NCBI GenBank assembly: GCA_043811005.1 | Contig: JBDRNO010000093.1 | Coordinates: 1-43,125, forward strand | Length of the DNA stretch: 43,125 nt | Source: JBDRNO01 sp043811005 | GTDB lineage: Bacteria; Bacteroidota; Bacteroidia; NORP154 | Direction: 5' to 3' | Shown here: piece after piece, positions 9,901-19,800 of the stretch | Layout: the number at the start of each line of letters is the position of its first letter | Numbering within the stretch: position 1 is the stretch's first letter | Notes under the pieces: generated by a model | Told to the model about the DNA's origin: nothing | The model's database searches: none | What the model saw: the letters and a program-made list of their open reading frames with translations, nothing else | Translations under genes and position numbers: made by a program

Positions 9901-12900
9901 TGACCATGAGTAAATAAAGGGCGGATTACCGCTTACAGTGATATCAACAGAGCCATCTGTTCCACCATCACAGGATACATTATTAGCCGAATAAGAAATT
10001 TCCGGGCCGTTATTATCATTAATGATAATTGTATCAGAAACAGCACAGCCATTAGCGTCTGTAACAGTAAGGGAGTATGTTCCTGCTAATAAGTTTGTGA
10101 TTATGGGGTTAGTTGACCCATTAGACCATTGATATGTATAAGGGTTTGAACCATTGCTTGCGACAACTGAGGCGCTGCCATCAGCGGTTTCACATGTTGA
10201 TGCAACGGTTGTTAATGTTAGGGATATAGGTACAGGGTTATTAATTGTAATGGCAGAGGTAGAACTGCAGCCATTGGCATCGGTCACTGTAACATTATAA
10301 GTTCCTGCACCAAGGTTATTGGCAGTGTCCGTTGTTTGTTCCAGGGGGTCGTCCCATATGTAAATGTAGGGTGCATCTCCACTGCTGGCGGAAATAGCAG
10401 CGCTCCCGTCACTGCCGCCATAGCAAGTCGGATCAATGGTTGAAGTGAAAGTCAGGGCAGGGCCTCCGATACTGTTGACGTCAACAACATCTGTAAAGGT
10501 AGCGCTGCTTCCACAGCCGTTTGTTATTGTAACGCTTACCGGATAATTACCAGGAGTGGAATATGAGTGTGAAACATTTGGTGAAATGGTTGTCAAATAT
10601 GTTCCGTCACCGAAACCCCAGTCGTAAGTAGAGCCGCCAAATCCAAGGAAGGTGATGTCGGTACATGTATTGTAACCGCTGTTGCCTATTGGCGGCTCAA
10701 TATATATCTCGCCACTAATAAGAAGGTTAGTATCTATTGTAACATATAAGGAATCAGAAGTGCTATTTCCGCAACTATTGAATAAGGTTAGCTTAACGAG
10801 ATAAGTCCCGGCAGTATCATAAGCATGTTTAATTATTGTAACCGGTATTCCCATTTCTGTCATAACTTGTTCGGTTGCCGTACCATAAGTACTGTCACCA
10901 AAATCCCACACATTAGTACCAGCTCCGTAGAAAAAGAAAAGAATAGCATCCCCGGGACAGCCAGCCACACCTGATCCTCCAGCTACGCCAAACATTTCAC
11001 CAATAACTGGGATTACACTATCTTGTATTTGAATAACAGAATTGGATGTTGCACTATTGCCGCAGCTATTGGTTACTGTTAGGGTGACAGCATAATTACC
11101 CGTATCGATATATATATGAGATGAACCGGTGCCCATCGTTGTATCGGCAAATCCATCTCCATAATCCCATGAATAAATATAGCTGCTCTGCCAGTCATCT
11201 TCCGTGCTGAGGAACACCTCATCACCAGGGCATGCCGGATTAACCGGAATATAGATATCTGAAATATCCATAGGGGCATTATCATCAATAACTAAGGTTT
11301 CATATATAGTTGTATCATCACCGCAATTGTTGAATAATGTCAATTGCACAGTATACGTGCCGGCTGAGTCATAAGAATGATTAACATTTCTTGAGGTTGT
11401 AACAATTGTGTCGCCATCTCCGAAATTCCAAATATATGTTACGAATCCACTTGACGTATTAAACATGATTAGATCACCGGGGCAAGGCAGGTCCGGGTTA
11501 ACATTGATATAAAGATAACCGGGGAATACTCCCATTGTATCAACCGTTACTGTGTTTGATAAGATCGTATCAATGCCACAATTATTAATGATCGTAACAT
11601 TAACCATGTATATACCAATTGAATCATAAGTATGATCTGCCCAGGAAGATCCATAGGCAGTGCTTCCATCTCCAAAATCCCAATAATAGGATGCATAACC
11701 ATAATCTGTACTGAAAGAAGCATCATCACCCGGGCAAATGGAATTATCGGGCCATTTATCAAGTTCGATTGAATTAGGAAAACCTACATCATTTCTTACC
11801 ACAACGGTATTAGATATAATAGTATCAAAACCACAATAGTTTGTTATTTCTACGGAAATTGTGTATATTCCCGTATCATTGTATGTATGGTAAGGATAAT
11901 TGCCTGATACGGAATCAGCAGGACTGTCATCCCCGAAATCCCAAACGTAAGAGAAATAACCCCCTGAAGCGTAAAGACTTATATCATCTCCAGGGCATGC
12001 AGTATCAGGGTTGATTGAAAGTTGCAAATTACCTGGAAGTTGTATATCATCGGTGATGTCTATCACATAATTCAAGGTTGTATCATTTCCGCACAGGTTT
12101 ATCAAGGTTACTGAAGCATTATATGAACCTGTATCTGGATATGTGTGATAAACGTATCCAGAGGAGGTTGTATCAACCATGCTGCTGTCGCCATAATCCC
12201 AGATATTTACGGGGTATTTTTTAGAAACCTGAACACTGATCTGTTTACCAGGGCAGGAGGGAGTAGAATATATATCAAGTGTTATGCTGCCGGGAAAACC
12301 AACTGATGTATCAATTAAAACGGTATTGTAAAACGTACTATCATTCCCGCAATAGTTATAGATTGTTACAGACACATTGTAAAGCCCAGTATCTGCATAA
12401 CTGTGATCGTTGCGATATGAAGTTGTTGAGTCAACCTGACTTCCATCGCCAAAATCCCAGACATAAGCGGGAAAGCCCCAAGGAGCATAAAAATCAATAT
12501 TTTCAAGTGGACAGGCATTGCTTGGATTCACATTAAGTGAATACCCCGGATTATCCGGAAATGCAATATTATTGCTGATAATTACAGTGTCATATAAAAT
12601 TGTGTCATTACCACAGGAATTGTAGATTTTAAGAGCCACAGGGAATGTTCCTGTACCGGCATATATGTGAGAGTAATACGAATCGGTAGTTGAATCAACA
12701 GGGCTTCCATCCCCAAAATCCAAGACATAAGCGTAGAACCCGCCAGGTGCGTTAAAATTGACTTCTTCACCCGGACATGACAGGTTTGGGTCAATATTAA
12801 GAGATACTCCGGGGGAGATCGGTATATTGTTAGTGATTGTAACTGTATCCGTCTTTGTATCGCTGTTTCCGCATCCATTGGTGAGAGTTAATGAAACGGC

Positions 12901-13629
12901 ATAAATACCCGTACTATCATAAGAATGGTAAGGATAGCCCGAAGATGAGGTGTAACTGTCGCCAAAATCCCATAAGTAAGAAGCGCCCTGGTTCCAGGGC
13001 TGAAAGCTAATTTGTTCATTCGGACAAGCAGGGTCATTCCAAAAGCCAAAACCTGCATTGGGAATAATAGTAGTGTCTACTGTTACACTGTCTATTATTG
13101 TATCAATGCCACAAACAGTATTAATAACCAAAGTTACGGCATAAGTTCCTGTTGAATTATATGTATTGCTTACCCATTGTCCTGTGGCGGTATTACCATC
13201 TCCAAAATCCCAGGAATATGAAGATGCCTCATCCCCTGAGCTGAAGCTGATATTATCCCCGGGACATACAGTATCTGCTGATATGTTAAAATTTCCGGAA
13301 GCTCCTAAAACCTGGATATTTAAATCTGCGTATCCAATGTAATTCCATAAAGTATCATAAACGTTCATATAGATCCAATATGTGTCACTGGAAGTATAAG
13401 TATGGGAAATTGTTGTTGTTAGAGTGTCATTTTTATAATCACCGTCCCCGAAATCCCAGTCATAATAATAGGCATTTGTATCTGTAGTGGTATTGGTAAA
13501 AGTGACGGTTAGAGGCGGGCAACCCTGGGTTGTGTCGGGTGTGAAACTATACTGTGAAACAGCAAGGTTTATGCTAAATAGTGTAATTATGATTACACAC
13601 ATTATTTTACCGGTAAATGGTTTTTTCAT
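6937..13629 (-). CDS. Giant PKD/SprB-repeat surface protein with T9SS type A sorting domain
   Basis: 2230 residues, ATG start. A signal peptide ends near residue 25 (LAVSQ). Residues about 30-1060 carry 12 PKD-like domains (W/VWDFGDGS motif), nearly all with a Cys in a CPG.. motif near the start and a second Cys in N.CGNDT near the end. About 1066-1506: six SprB-type repeats. About 1510-1700: an Fn3-like region (SFRVYREIAGLGY). About 1700-2138: five more PKD domains with the core SWTFTGGTPSSSTVQ. The last ~90 residues (VYPNPNKGIFNLEI, then GIYHLQV, ending in KKIIIE) are a classic type A T9SS tail. Such proteins are exported by the T9SS and usually anchored on the cell surface or released. Paralogue of the neighbouring gene at 13826-20626. 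Probably an adhesin or matrix protein; ligand unknown. Confidence 0.92.
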   Translation of the reverse strand: MKKPFTGKIMCVIIITLFSINLAVSQYSFTPDTTQGCPPLTVTFTNTTTDTNAYYYDWDFGDGDYKNDTLTTTISHTYTSSDTYWIYMNVYDTLWNYIGYADLNIQVLGASGNFNISADTVCPGDNISFSSGDEASSYSWDFGDGNTATGQWVSNTYNSTGTYAVTLVINTVCGIDTIIDSVTVDTTIIPNAGFGFWNDPACPNEQISFQPWNQGASYLWDFGDSYTSSSGYPYHSYDSTGIYAVSLTLTNGCGNSDTKTDTVTITNNIPISPGVSLNIDPNLSCPGEEVNFNAPGGFYAYVLDFGDGSPVDSTTDSYYSHIYAGTGTFPVALKIYNSCGNDTILYDTVIISNNIAFPDNPGYSLNVNPSNACPLENIDFYAPWGFPAYVWDFGDGSQVDSTTSYRNDHSYADTGLYNVSVTIYNYCGNDSTFYNTVLIDTSVGFPGSITLDIYSTPSCPGKQISVQVSKKYPVNIWDYGDSSMVDTTSSGYVYHTYPDTGSYNASVTLINLCGNDTTLNYVIDITDDIQLPGNLQLSINPDTACPGDDISLYASGGYFSYVWDFGDDSPADSVSGNYPYHTYNDTGIYTISVEITNYCGFDTIISNTVVVRNDVGFPNSIELDKWPDNSICPGDDASFSTDYGYASYYWDFGDGSTAYGSSWADHTYDSIGIYMVNVTIINNCGIDTILSNTVTVDTMGVFPGYLYINVNPDLPCPGDLIMFNTSSGFVTYIWNFGDGDTIVTTSRNVNHSYDSAGTYTVQLTLFNNCGDDTTIYETLVIDDNAPMDISDIYIPVNPACPGDEVFLSTEDDWQSSYIYSWDYGDGFADTTMGTGSSHIYIDTGNYAVTLTVTNSCGNSATSNSVIQIQDSVIPVIGEMFGVAGGSGVAGCPGDAILFFFYGAGTNVWDFGDSTYGTATEQVMTEMGIPVTIIKHAYDTAGTYLVKLTLFNSCGNSTSDSLYVTIDTNLLISGEIYIEPPIGNSGYNTCTDITFLGFGGSTYDWGFGDGTYLTTISPNVSHSYSTPGNYPVSVTITNGCGSSATFTDVVDVNSIGGPALTFTSTIDPTCYGGSDGSAAISASSGDAPYIYIWDDPLEQTTDTANNLGAGTYNVTVTDANGCSSTSAITINNPVPISLTLTTVASTCETADGSASVVASNGSNPYTYQWSNGSTNPIITNLLAGTYSLTVTDANGCAVSDTIIINDNNGPEISYSANNVSCDGGTDGSVDITVSGNPPFIYSWSNGDTIDDISNLSAGSYIISVTDSNNCNGFEIITVNEPGPISLSSNTVDANCGEMDGSATVIASGGTSPYTYQWDANAGSQTTATATALSANAYNVTVTDANNCTSSITVMVNNANAPVISVNNSDISCYGAGDGSIDIAVTGGTTPYMYIWSNGSFSQDIFNLDPGYFSVIIQDGSGCWTGVGATINEPDSLIISTSTVDAHCGYLEGSAFASVNGGTTPYNYLWSSGGTSATETGLDTGTYTLTVTDTNGCTAVDNITISIITDPQPICIVTVDTTSTKNIVVWSKPVIAMGIDSFRVYREIAGLGYVHIGSVAYDSLSEFIDTTNGINPQTTSYRYKLATVDSCGNISVLSDYHETIHLTPPTETGGDITLIWDNYEGFGFNYYRILRDSLGTGNFEAIDSVTNSNFTYTNINAPIGILNYNIEVVHSTGCTSTLKTKDYNSSKSNTTSISTGALPVPDFTADTTSIVAGGSVNFTDFSTNNPISWSWTFTGGTPSSSTVQDPTNIVYNDTGCYEVKLVATNTFGTDSITKTCYINVTSSGGAAPVADFIASNTSITVGGSIDFLDQSQNTPTSWTWYFDSGNPSFSLNQNPANITYNTQGSFDVTLVVTNPYGTDTLTKTNYISVTSTGSAPVANFTANPTSIVAGGSVNFTDISTNSPTFWSWAFTGGTPSSSTVQYPTNIVYNDTGCYDVTLVATNTFGTDSITKTCYINVTSTGSAPVANFTANPTSIVAGGSVNFTDFSTNNPTSWSWTFTGGTPSSSTMQNPTNIVYADTGCYDVTLIATNAYGSDSLTKTCYILVTPSGGAAPVAGFIASDTSITFGGSIDFLDQSQNTPTLWTWLFEGGNPSFSIIQNPVNITYNTQGPFNVTLVVTNPNGTDTLIKTNYINVNPVGISEVQVAGLKFKVYPNPNKGIFNLEIYPEEKEDIKIEIFDMQGQLIYSEPTGRISGLFNKEIDLSGYSKGIYHLQVITKRGVINKKIIIE

Positions 13630-13661
13630 GGTTTTTTATGTTTAGGAAAAGTGATTTTAGA

Positions 13662-13669
13662 CAAAAGTA
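13662..13669 (-). promoter_or_regulatory. Bacteroidota -7 element (TACTTTTG)
   Basis: A perfect TAnnTTTG match 33 bases upstream of the ATG at 13629. The same octamer lies at nearly the same distance before the paralogue's start (20651-20658), which supports a shared promoter type. No clear -33 element. Confidence 0.55.
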
Positions 13670-13724
13670 ATAAAATTGATAAAGTAAAATCACACACAAA
13701 AATTTATATACGGGATTATCCAGA

Positions 13725-13801
13725 AAAGAAAAACCCTGTCAGGGTGAAACTTATCCCGCCTGTCCCGATGCAAACGGGGCAGGCGGGAAACCCTGACAGG
13801 G
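13725..13801 (-). terminator. Two-part perfect hairpin, likely terminator of the second PKD giant gene
   Basis: The outer arms CCCTGTCAGGG (13734-13744) and CCCTGACAGGG (13791-13801) are exact reverse complements. The inner arms CCCGCCTGTCCCG (13755-13767) and CGGGGCAGGCGGG (13775-13787) pair with one wobble. On the minus strand the structure is followed by a T-rich tract, 24 bases after the stop at 13826. It is much more GC-rich than its surroundings, so it may be a small mobile repeat that has become a terminator. Confidence 0.7.
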
Positions 13802-13825
13802 CTATAAAAAAGGAGAAAAGTTTTT

Positions 13826-16800
13826 CTATTCTCTTACTATTTTTTTATTGATAACCCCTTTTTTAGTTATTACTTGCAAATGGTAAATGCCACCACGATA
13901 ACCCGAAAGGTCTATCTCTTTATTGAAGATGCCTGATATCCTGCCCGTTTGCTCCGAATAAATCAACTGACCCCGCATATCAAATATATCAATCTTTACA
14001 TCCTCTTTTTCTTCCAAATATATCTCTAAATTGAATATTCCTTTATTCGGATTAGGATAAACTTTAAACTTTAAACTTGAAACCTGAAACTCATCTATAC
14101 CTACAGAGCTGACCTCAATGTAATTTGTCTCTGTTAAAGAATCCGAGCCAAAAGCATTGGTTGCTACCAGTTTAACATCATAAAATCCGGCAGCGCTGTA
14201 AGTAATATTGGTGGGATCCTGCACGGTTGAGCTTGATGGATTCCCTCCTGTAAACGTCCATGCCCAGGATGTTGGGTTATTAGTTGAGATATCTGTGAAA
14301 TTTACACTGCCTCCGGCAACAATACTGTATATATTTGCTGAAAAGTTTACCGCTGGCGCTGATCCGGTTGTGTCGACATTAATGTAGCATGTCTTTGCTA
14401 TTGAATCTGATCCGAAAACATTAGTTGCTACCAGGGTTACATTATAACATCCGGTATCGGCATAAACGATATTAGTTGGATTTTGCACAGTTGAACTCGA
14501 TGGTGTTCCTCCGTCAAATGTCCATGACCATGATGTTGGATCATTTACTGACAGATCCGTGAAATTAACAGTATCGCCTGTTAATATACTTGTCATATCT
14601 GCTGTAAAATCTGACACTGGTGCCGAGCCGGTAGCAATTGATGATGTATTGGACTTGGATGAATTGTAGTCTTTTGCTTTCAGGGTAGAAGTACAACCCG
14701 TAGAATGCACTACTTCTATAACATAACTGATATATCCTGTTGGGGGATTTGGATCAGTATAAGTAGTATTGGAACTTGTAACTGAATCAAGTACTTCAAA
14801 ATTACCTGTTCCTGTACTGTCTCTCAATATCCTGTAATAATTGAAACCAAAGCCTTCATAATTATCCCATATCAGGTTTAATGCCGGAGGTATTCCCAAG
14901 TTAACAGTAAGGTGAACAGTTTCATGATAATCACTTAATTCACTCTCATTACTACAGGAATCAATTACTGATAATTTATACCTGTAAGATGTAGTTTGAG
15001 GATTCACTCCGCTCGTAGTATCCACAAATTCACTCAGTGAATCATAAGCAACACTTCCGACATGAGCGTATCCCAAACCGGCAATTTCTCTGTAAACCCT
15101 GAAGCTATCAATACCCATAGCCATTACAGGTTTATCCCATACAACAATATTTTTGGTTGAAGTGGTATCAACCGTAACAATACAGATGGCTTGAGGATCA
15201 GTATTTACTGAAATAGTAACATTATTAACAGCGGTGCAGCCATTGGCATCCGTAACTGTTATTGTATAGCTTCCTGTATCCAGCCCTGTTTCGGTTGCAC
15301 CTGTTCCGCCACTTGACCATACATAGTAGTATGGAGTTGTGCCACCGCTAACACTTGCAGTTGCACTTCCGTCAGTATAGCCGCAATGTGCATCAACAGC
15401 ACTTGTGGATATGAACAGCGAATCGGGTTCAGTAATTTCAATGCTTGTTCCTCCCCAACAACCAACGCCATCCTGGAGCATTAATGTATATACACCCGGG
15501 GTTAAATTACTTATATCCTGAGTCGTATATCCTACTGGCATCCAGAAATATTGATAAGGTGTTGTACCACTGGTTACTGAAATATTTATAGCGCCATCCG
15601 AAGCCCCATAACAGCTTATATTATTTACATTATCCTGAGTAATAGTAGGGGCATTGGCATTACTTACAGTGGCAACAGCAGAATTTGTACAACTATTTGC
15701 ATCTGTAACTAAAACATTATAAGCATTTGCAGATAATGCTGAGGCGGTATCTGTTGTTTGAGCCAATCCATCATCCCATAGATATGTATAAGGCGTTGTA
15801 CCTCCACTTACATTCGCAATAGCGCTTCCATTTGCCTGTCCACAATCAGCATTAACTGTAATTATTCCAATATTAATTACTGTGGGCTCAGCAACCGTTG
15901 CGTTTACAGATGACTGGCAACCATTTGAATCCGTTACTGTTAATGTATATGTTCCAGCAGTTAAATTATTAATATCTTCTATTGTATTTCCATTTGACCA
16001 TGAATAAGTAAATGGAGGAACACCGCTAATAGTAATATCAATAGAGCCATCTGCGCCATCATTACATGTAACATCATTGACCGAGCTGGAAATTCCGGGG
16101 CCTCCTGTATTGATGATATTAACAGCAGCAGATGTTGAGCAGCCGGAAGAGTCAGTAACTGTGACGGTATATGAACCGGCAGACAGGTTACTCTCTAATG
16201 AATCCGTACCTCCGCTTGACCAGAGGTATGTGTAAGGACTTGTACCGGAACCCGGGCTGACTGATGCGCTGCCATTCGAAGTACCACAGGCAGCTTCTAC
16301 TATGGCAGTAGTAAGTGTTATTGGTACAGGTTCATCGATAGTTATACCTGAAGTTGTGCTGCAGCCGTTGACATCAGTTACGGTTACATTATAAGTTCCC
16401 GCAACTAAATTACCGGCAGTAGCAGTAGTTTGTCCGGCAGGATCATCCCATAAGTAGGTGAAGGGAGCATCACCACTAATGGCAGAAACGGTTGCGCTTC
16501 CATCACTGCCGCTATTGCAATTTACATCCGAGGATGAAGTAAAAGTTAAAGCAGGACCACCGATAGCGTTTACAGATACTGTGCCTGAATAGGTCTCACT
16601 GTTGCCGCAATCGTTTGTAATCGTAACACTAACTGCATAATTCCCAGGAGCAGTATATGAATGTGATACAGATGGGGAAATTGTTGTCATGGTGTTTCCA
16701 TCTCCGAAATTCCATGCAAAAAGAGAACCGCCAAGACCAACAAAAGTTATATCCGTGCAAGTAGTATAGCCGCTATTGCCTATGGGCGGCTCGATATAAA

Positions 16801-19800
16801 GTTCGCCATTAACGAGCAGGTTCTGTGCTATTGTAACGTAAATGGAATCGGTAGCGCTGTTTCCACAGCTATTGATCAGTGTTAATTTAACCGTATAAGT
16901 TCCGGCAGTATCATAAGCATGCATGATAACAGTGACCACGAATCCCATGTCTGTCATAAGAAAGTCAGTCGCTACGTCAGTATAACCATCGCCAAAATCC
17001 CATACATTATCACTGGTTCCCATAAAGTAAAACAAGACCGCATCACCGGGACACCCTGCTACACCTGATTCACCGGGTGTTCCAAACATCTCACTGTCAA
17101 ATGAAGGAACAGCATTAGTATCTATATAAACTACATCGGAAAAGGTAGAAGTGTATCCACAACCATTTGTTACTATTACAGTAGCTGTATAAGTTCCTGT
17201 GTCTGCATATATATGAGTAGCGCCTGCACCTATTGTAGTGTCATATGTATTATCCCCAAAATCCCATGAGTAGGTGTAGCTTAGCCCCTCTTCAGTGGAA
17301 AAGAAAACCTCATCACCAATACATGAGGGGTTAAAGGGAATGGAGAAACCAACATTTGCAGTAGAAACATTAGTGTCAACTACAATAGTTTCATAGACGG
17401 TTGTGCTGTTACCACAACCGTTGGTTAATGTTAAAGAAGCGTAATATGTGCCAATAGAGTCATATTTGTGTTTGATCTTATTCGAAGTTGTGAGGGCAGT
17501 ATCCCCATCCCCGAAATCCCAGGAATAAGATACATATAGATCTTCAGTATAAAATGTAACCAGGTCACCGGGACAAGAAAGGCCGGGTTCAGCGTCAAAA
17601 TATATCCACTCGGAAAACGCTGCACTGGTATCCACCGTTATTGTAGCGGACAATGTTGTGTCAATACCACAATTATTGGTGATATTTACAGAAACAGTGT
17701 AACTTCCCAGGGAATCATATATATGATTTACCCATGCCGAACCCATAGCGGAATCGCCATCCCCGAAATACCACATATAGGAATCATAACCGTAGGGGGC
17801 ATTTAATTTGACATTATTACCCGGGCAAGTGGGATTAGGACTGATGTCAAGGGAAATATTGCTTGGGAATCCAACATTTTCACCAATTGTAATTTTATCA
17901 TATAATGTTGTGTCTTTACCGCAGAAATTGGTTACGTTCACTGAAACATTGTATGTTCCTGTATCGGAATAACTATGAGTACTGTAATTGTCAGATGATG
18001 AAACAACAGGGCTGCCATCGCCATAATCCCAAACATAAGAGAGATTGCCAGAGGGTGCATTAAGTTGTATTTTCTGCCCGGGACAGGCAGGGCTGTAATA
18101 GAACTCTAAAGAGAGATCTTCGGGGAAATCAGCTGTGCTATCTATAACAACAGTATTATATAAAGTTGTATCCTTACCGCAGAAACTGGTAATTTTCACT
18201 GAAAAAGTGTAAGTGCCGGGGTCTGAATAAATATGGTAGGAGCTATTGTCGGATGTTGAATCGGTATAGGTGCTGTCGCCATAATCCCAAACGTAGGAAA
18301 GGTTACCCGTAGGGGCATTAAAATAGACCTCTCCACCGGGGCAAGAAATGTCAGGCCATGTATTCACAGAATACCCCGGATCATCCGGAAAATTTGCATT
18401 ATTATCAATTTCAACGGTATTGTATATAGTTGTATCCATACCGCAGAAGTTGGTTATTTTTACCGAAATATTATATGTGCCGGTATCGGAATAACTATGA
18501 TTTGAATTGTTAGCATTGTCTCCGTATGTTGAGTCGGCAGGACTTCCATCGCCATAATTCCATACATAAGCAAGATGACCCCACGGAGCATTAAAACCGA
18601 CCTCTTCACCAGGGCAGGCGGGGGTATAATATACATCTATATTAAACCAGTCGGTTGGGAAACCTACATTATTAGCAATTTCAACAGTACTGTATAAAAT
18701 TGTATCATTGCCGCAGTAATTAGTTATTTTTAGTGAAACCGGGTAAGTCCCTAGTGATGAATATGTATGGTTTGTATAATTTGCATCTTTACCATAAGTT
18801 GAGTCGGCAGGACTGCCATCGCCATAGTCCCAAACATAAGCAAGATACCCGGAGGGGGCATTTAAATAAACAGGTCCATCCGGGCAGGAGGGATTTGGAT
18901 TTACATTAAAATTCATTGACCAGGGATCATTTGGGAAAGTGGCGTTACTATCAATTACAACAGTGGCATATAATGTAGTGTCTATGCCACATTGATTGGT
19001 TATTTTAAGAGAAGCATTGTAATTACCGGTATTTGCATAGATGTGACTTGACCAGTAACTTTCATTACCATAAGTTGAATCCGTAGGGCTTCCATCGCCA
19101 TAATCCCAAACATAGGATAGATAGCCATCTTCTGTAGAAAAGTTGACTTCCCCGCCAGGGCAGGAGGGGTTTGGTCCTAAATTAAAGGATACTTCCCCCG
19201 AAGAGAAACCAACAGTAGAATCTACATAAACAGTATTATAAAGAGTTGTATCATTACCGCAGTAATTGTATATTTTAACAGACACAGGGTAATTTCCCAG
19301 GGAAGAATAAGTATGATTTGTATTGTTAGCATTGTCACCATAAGTTGAATCTGTTGGGCTTCCATCGCCATAATTCCATACATACGCCATATTACCCCAT
19401 GCAGCATCAAAACCGACTTGTCCGCCCGGACATACTGATCCGGGATTAAGATTCAGATATACTGACCACGGATCGAATGTTGTGGATGAATCAACATAGA
19501 CAGTGTCATATATAGTTGTATCGTTGCCGCATGAATTAAAGAAGATTACAGAAACGGGATAATTGCCCACAGATCCATAAATATGATTGACGTAATTACC
19601 GTCATTGCCGGATGTTGTATCGGTCGGGCTTCCATCCCCGTAATCCCAAACATACATACTGTAACCCCAGTCAGCATTTATGTTGACCTCTCCGTCAGGG
19701 CAGGTGGGATTGGGATTTATATTCATATTAACCGACCAGGGATCGAAGCCCACACTCGTGTCAATTCTCACGGTATTTGTTTTTATATCAGTATTTCCAC

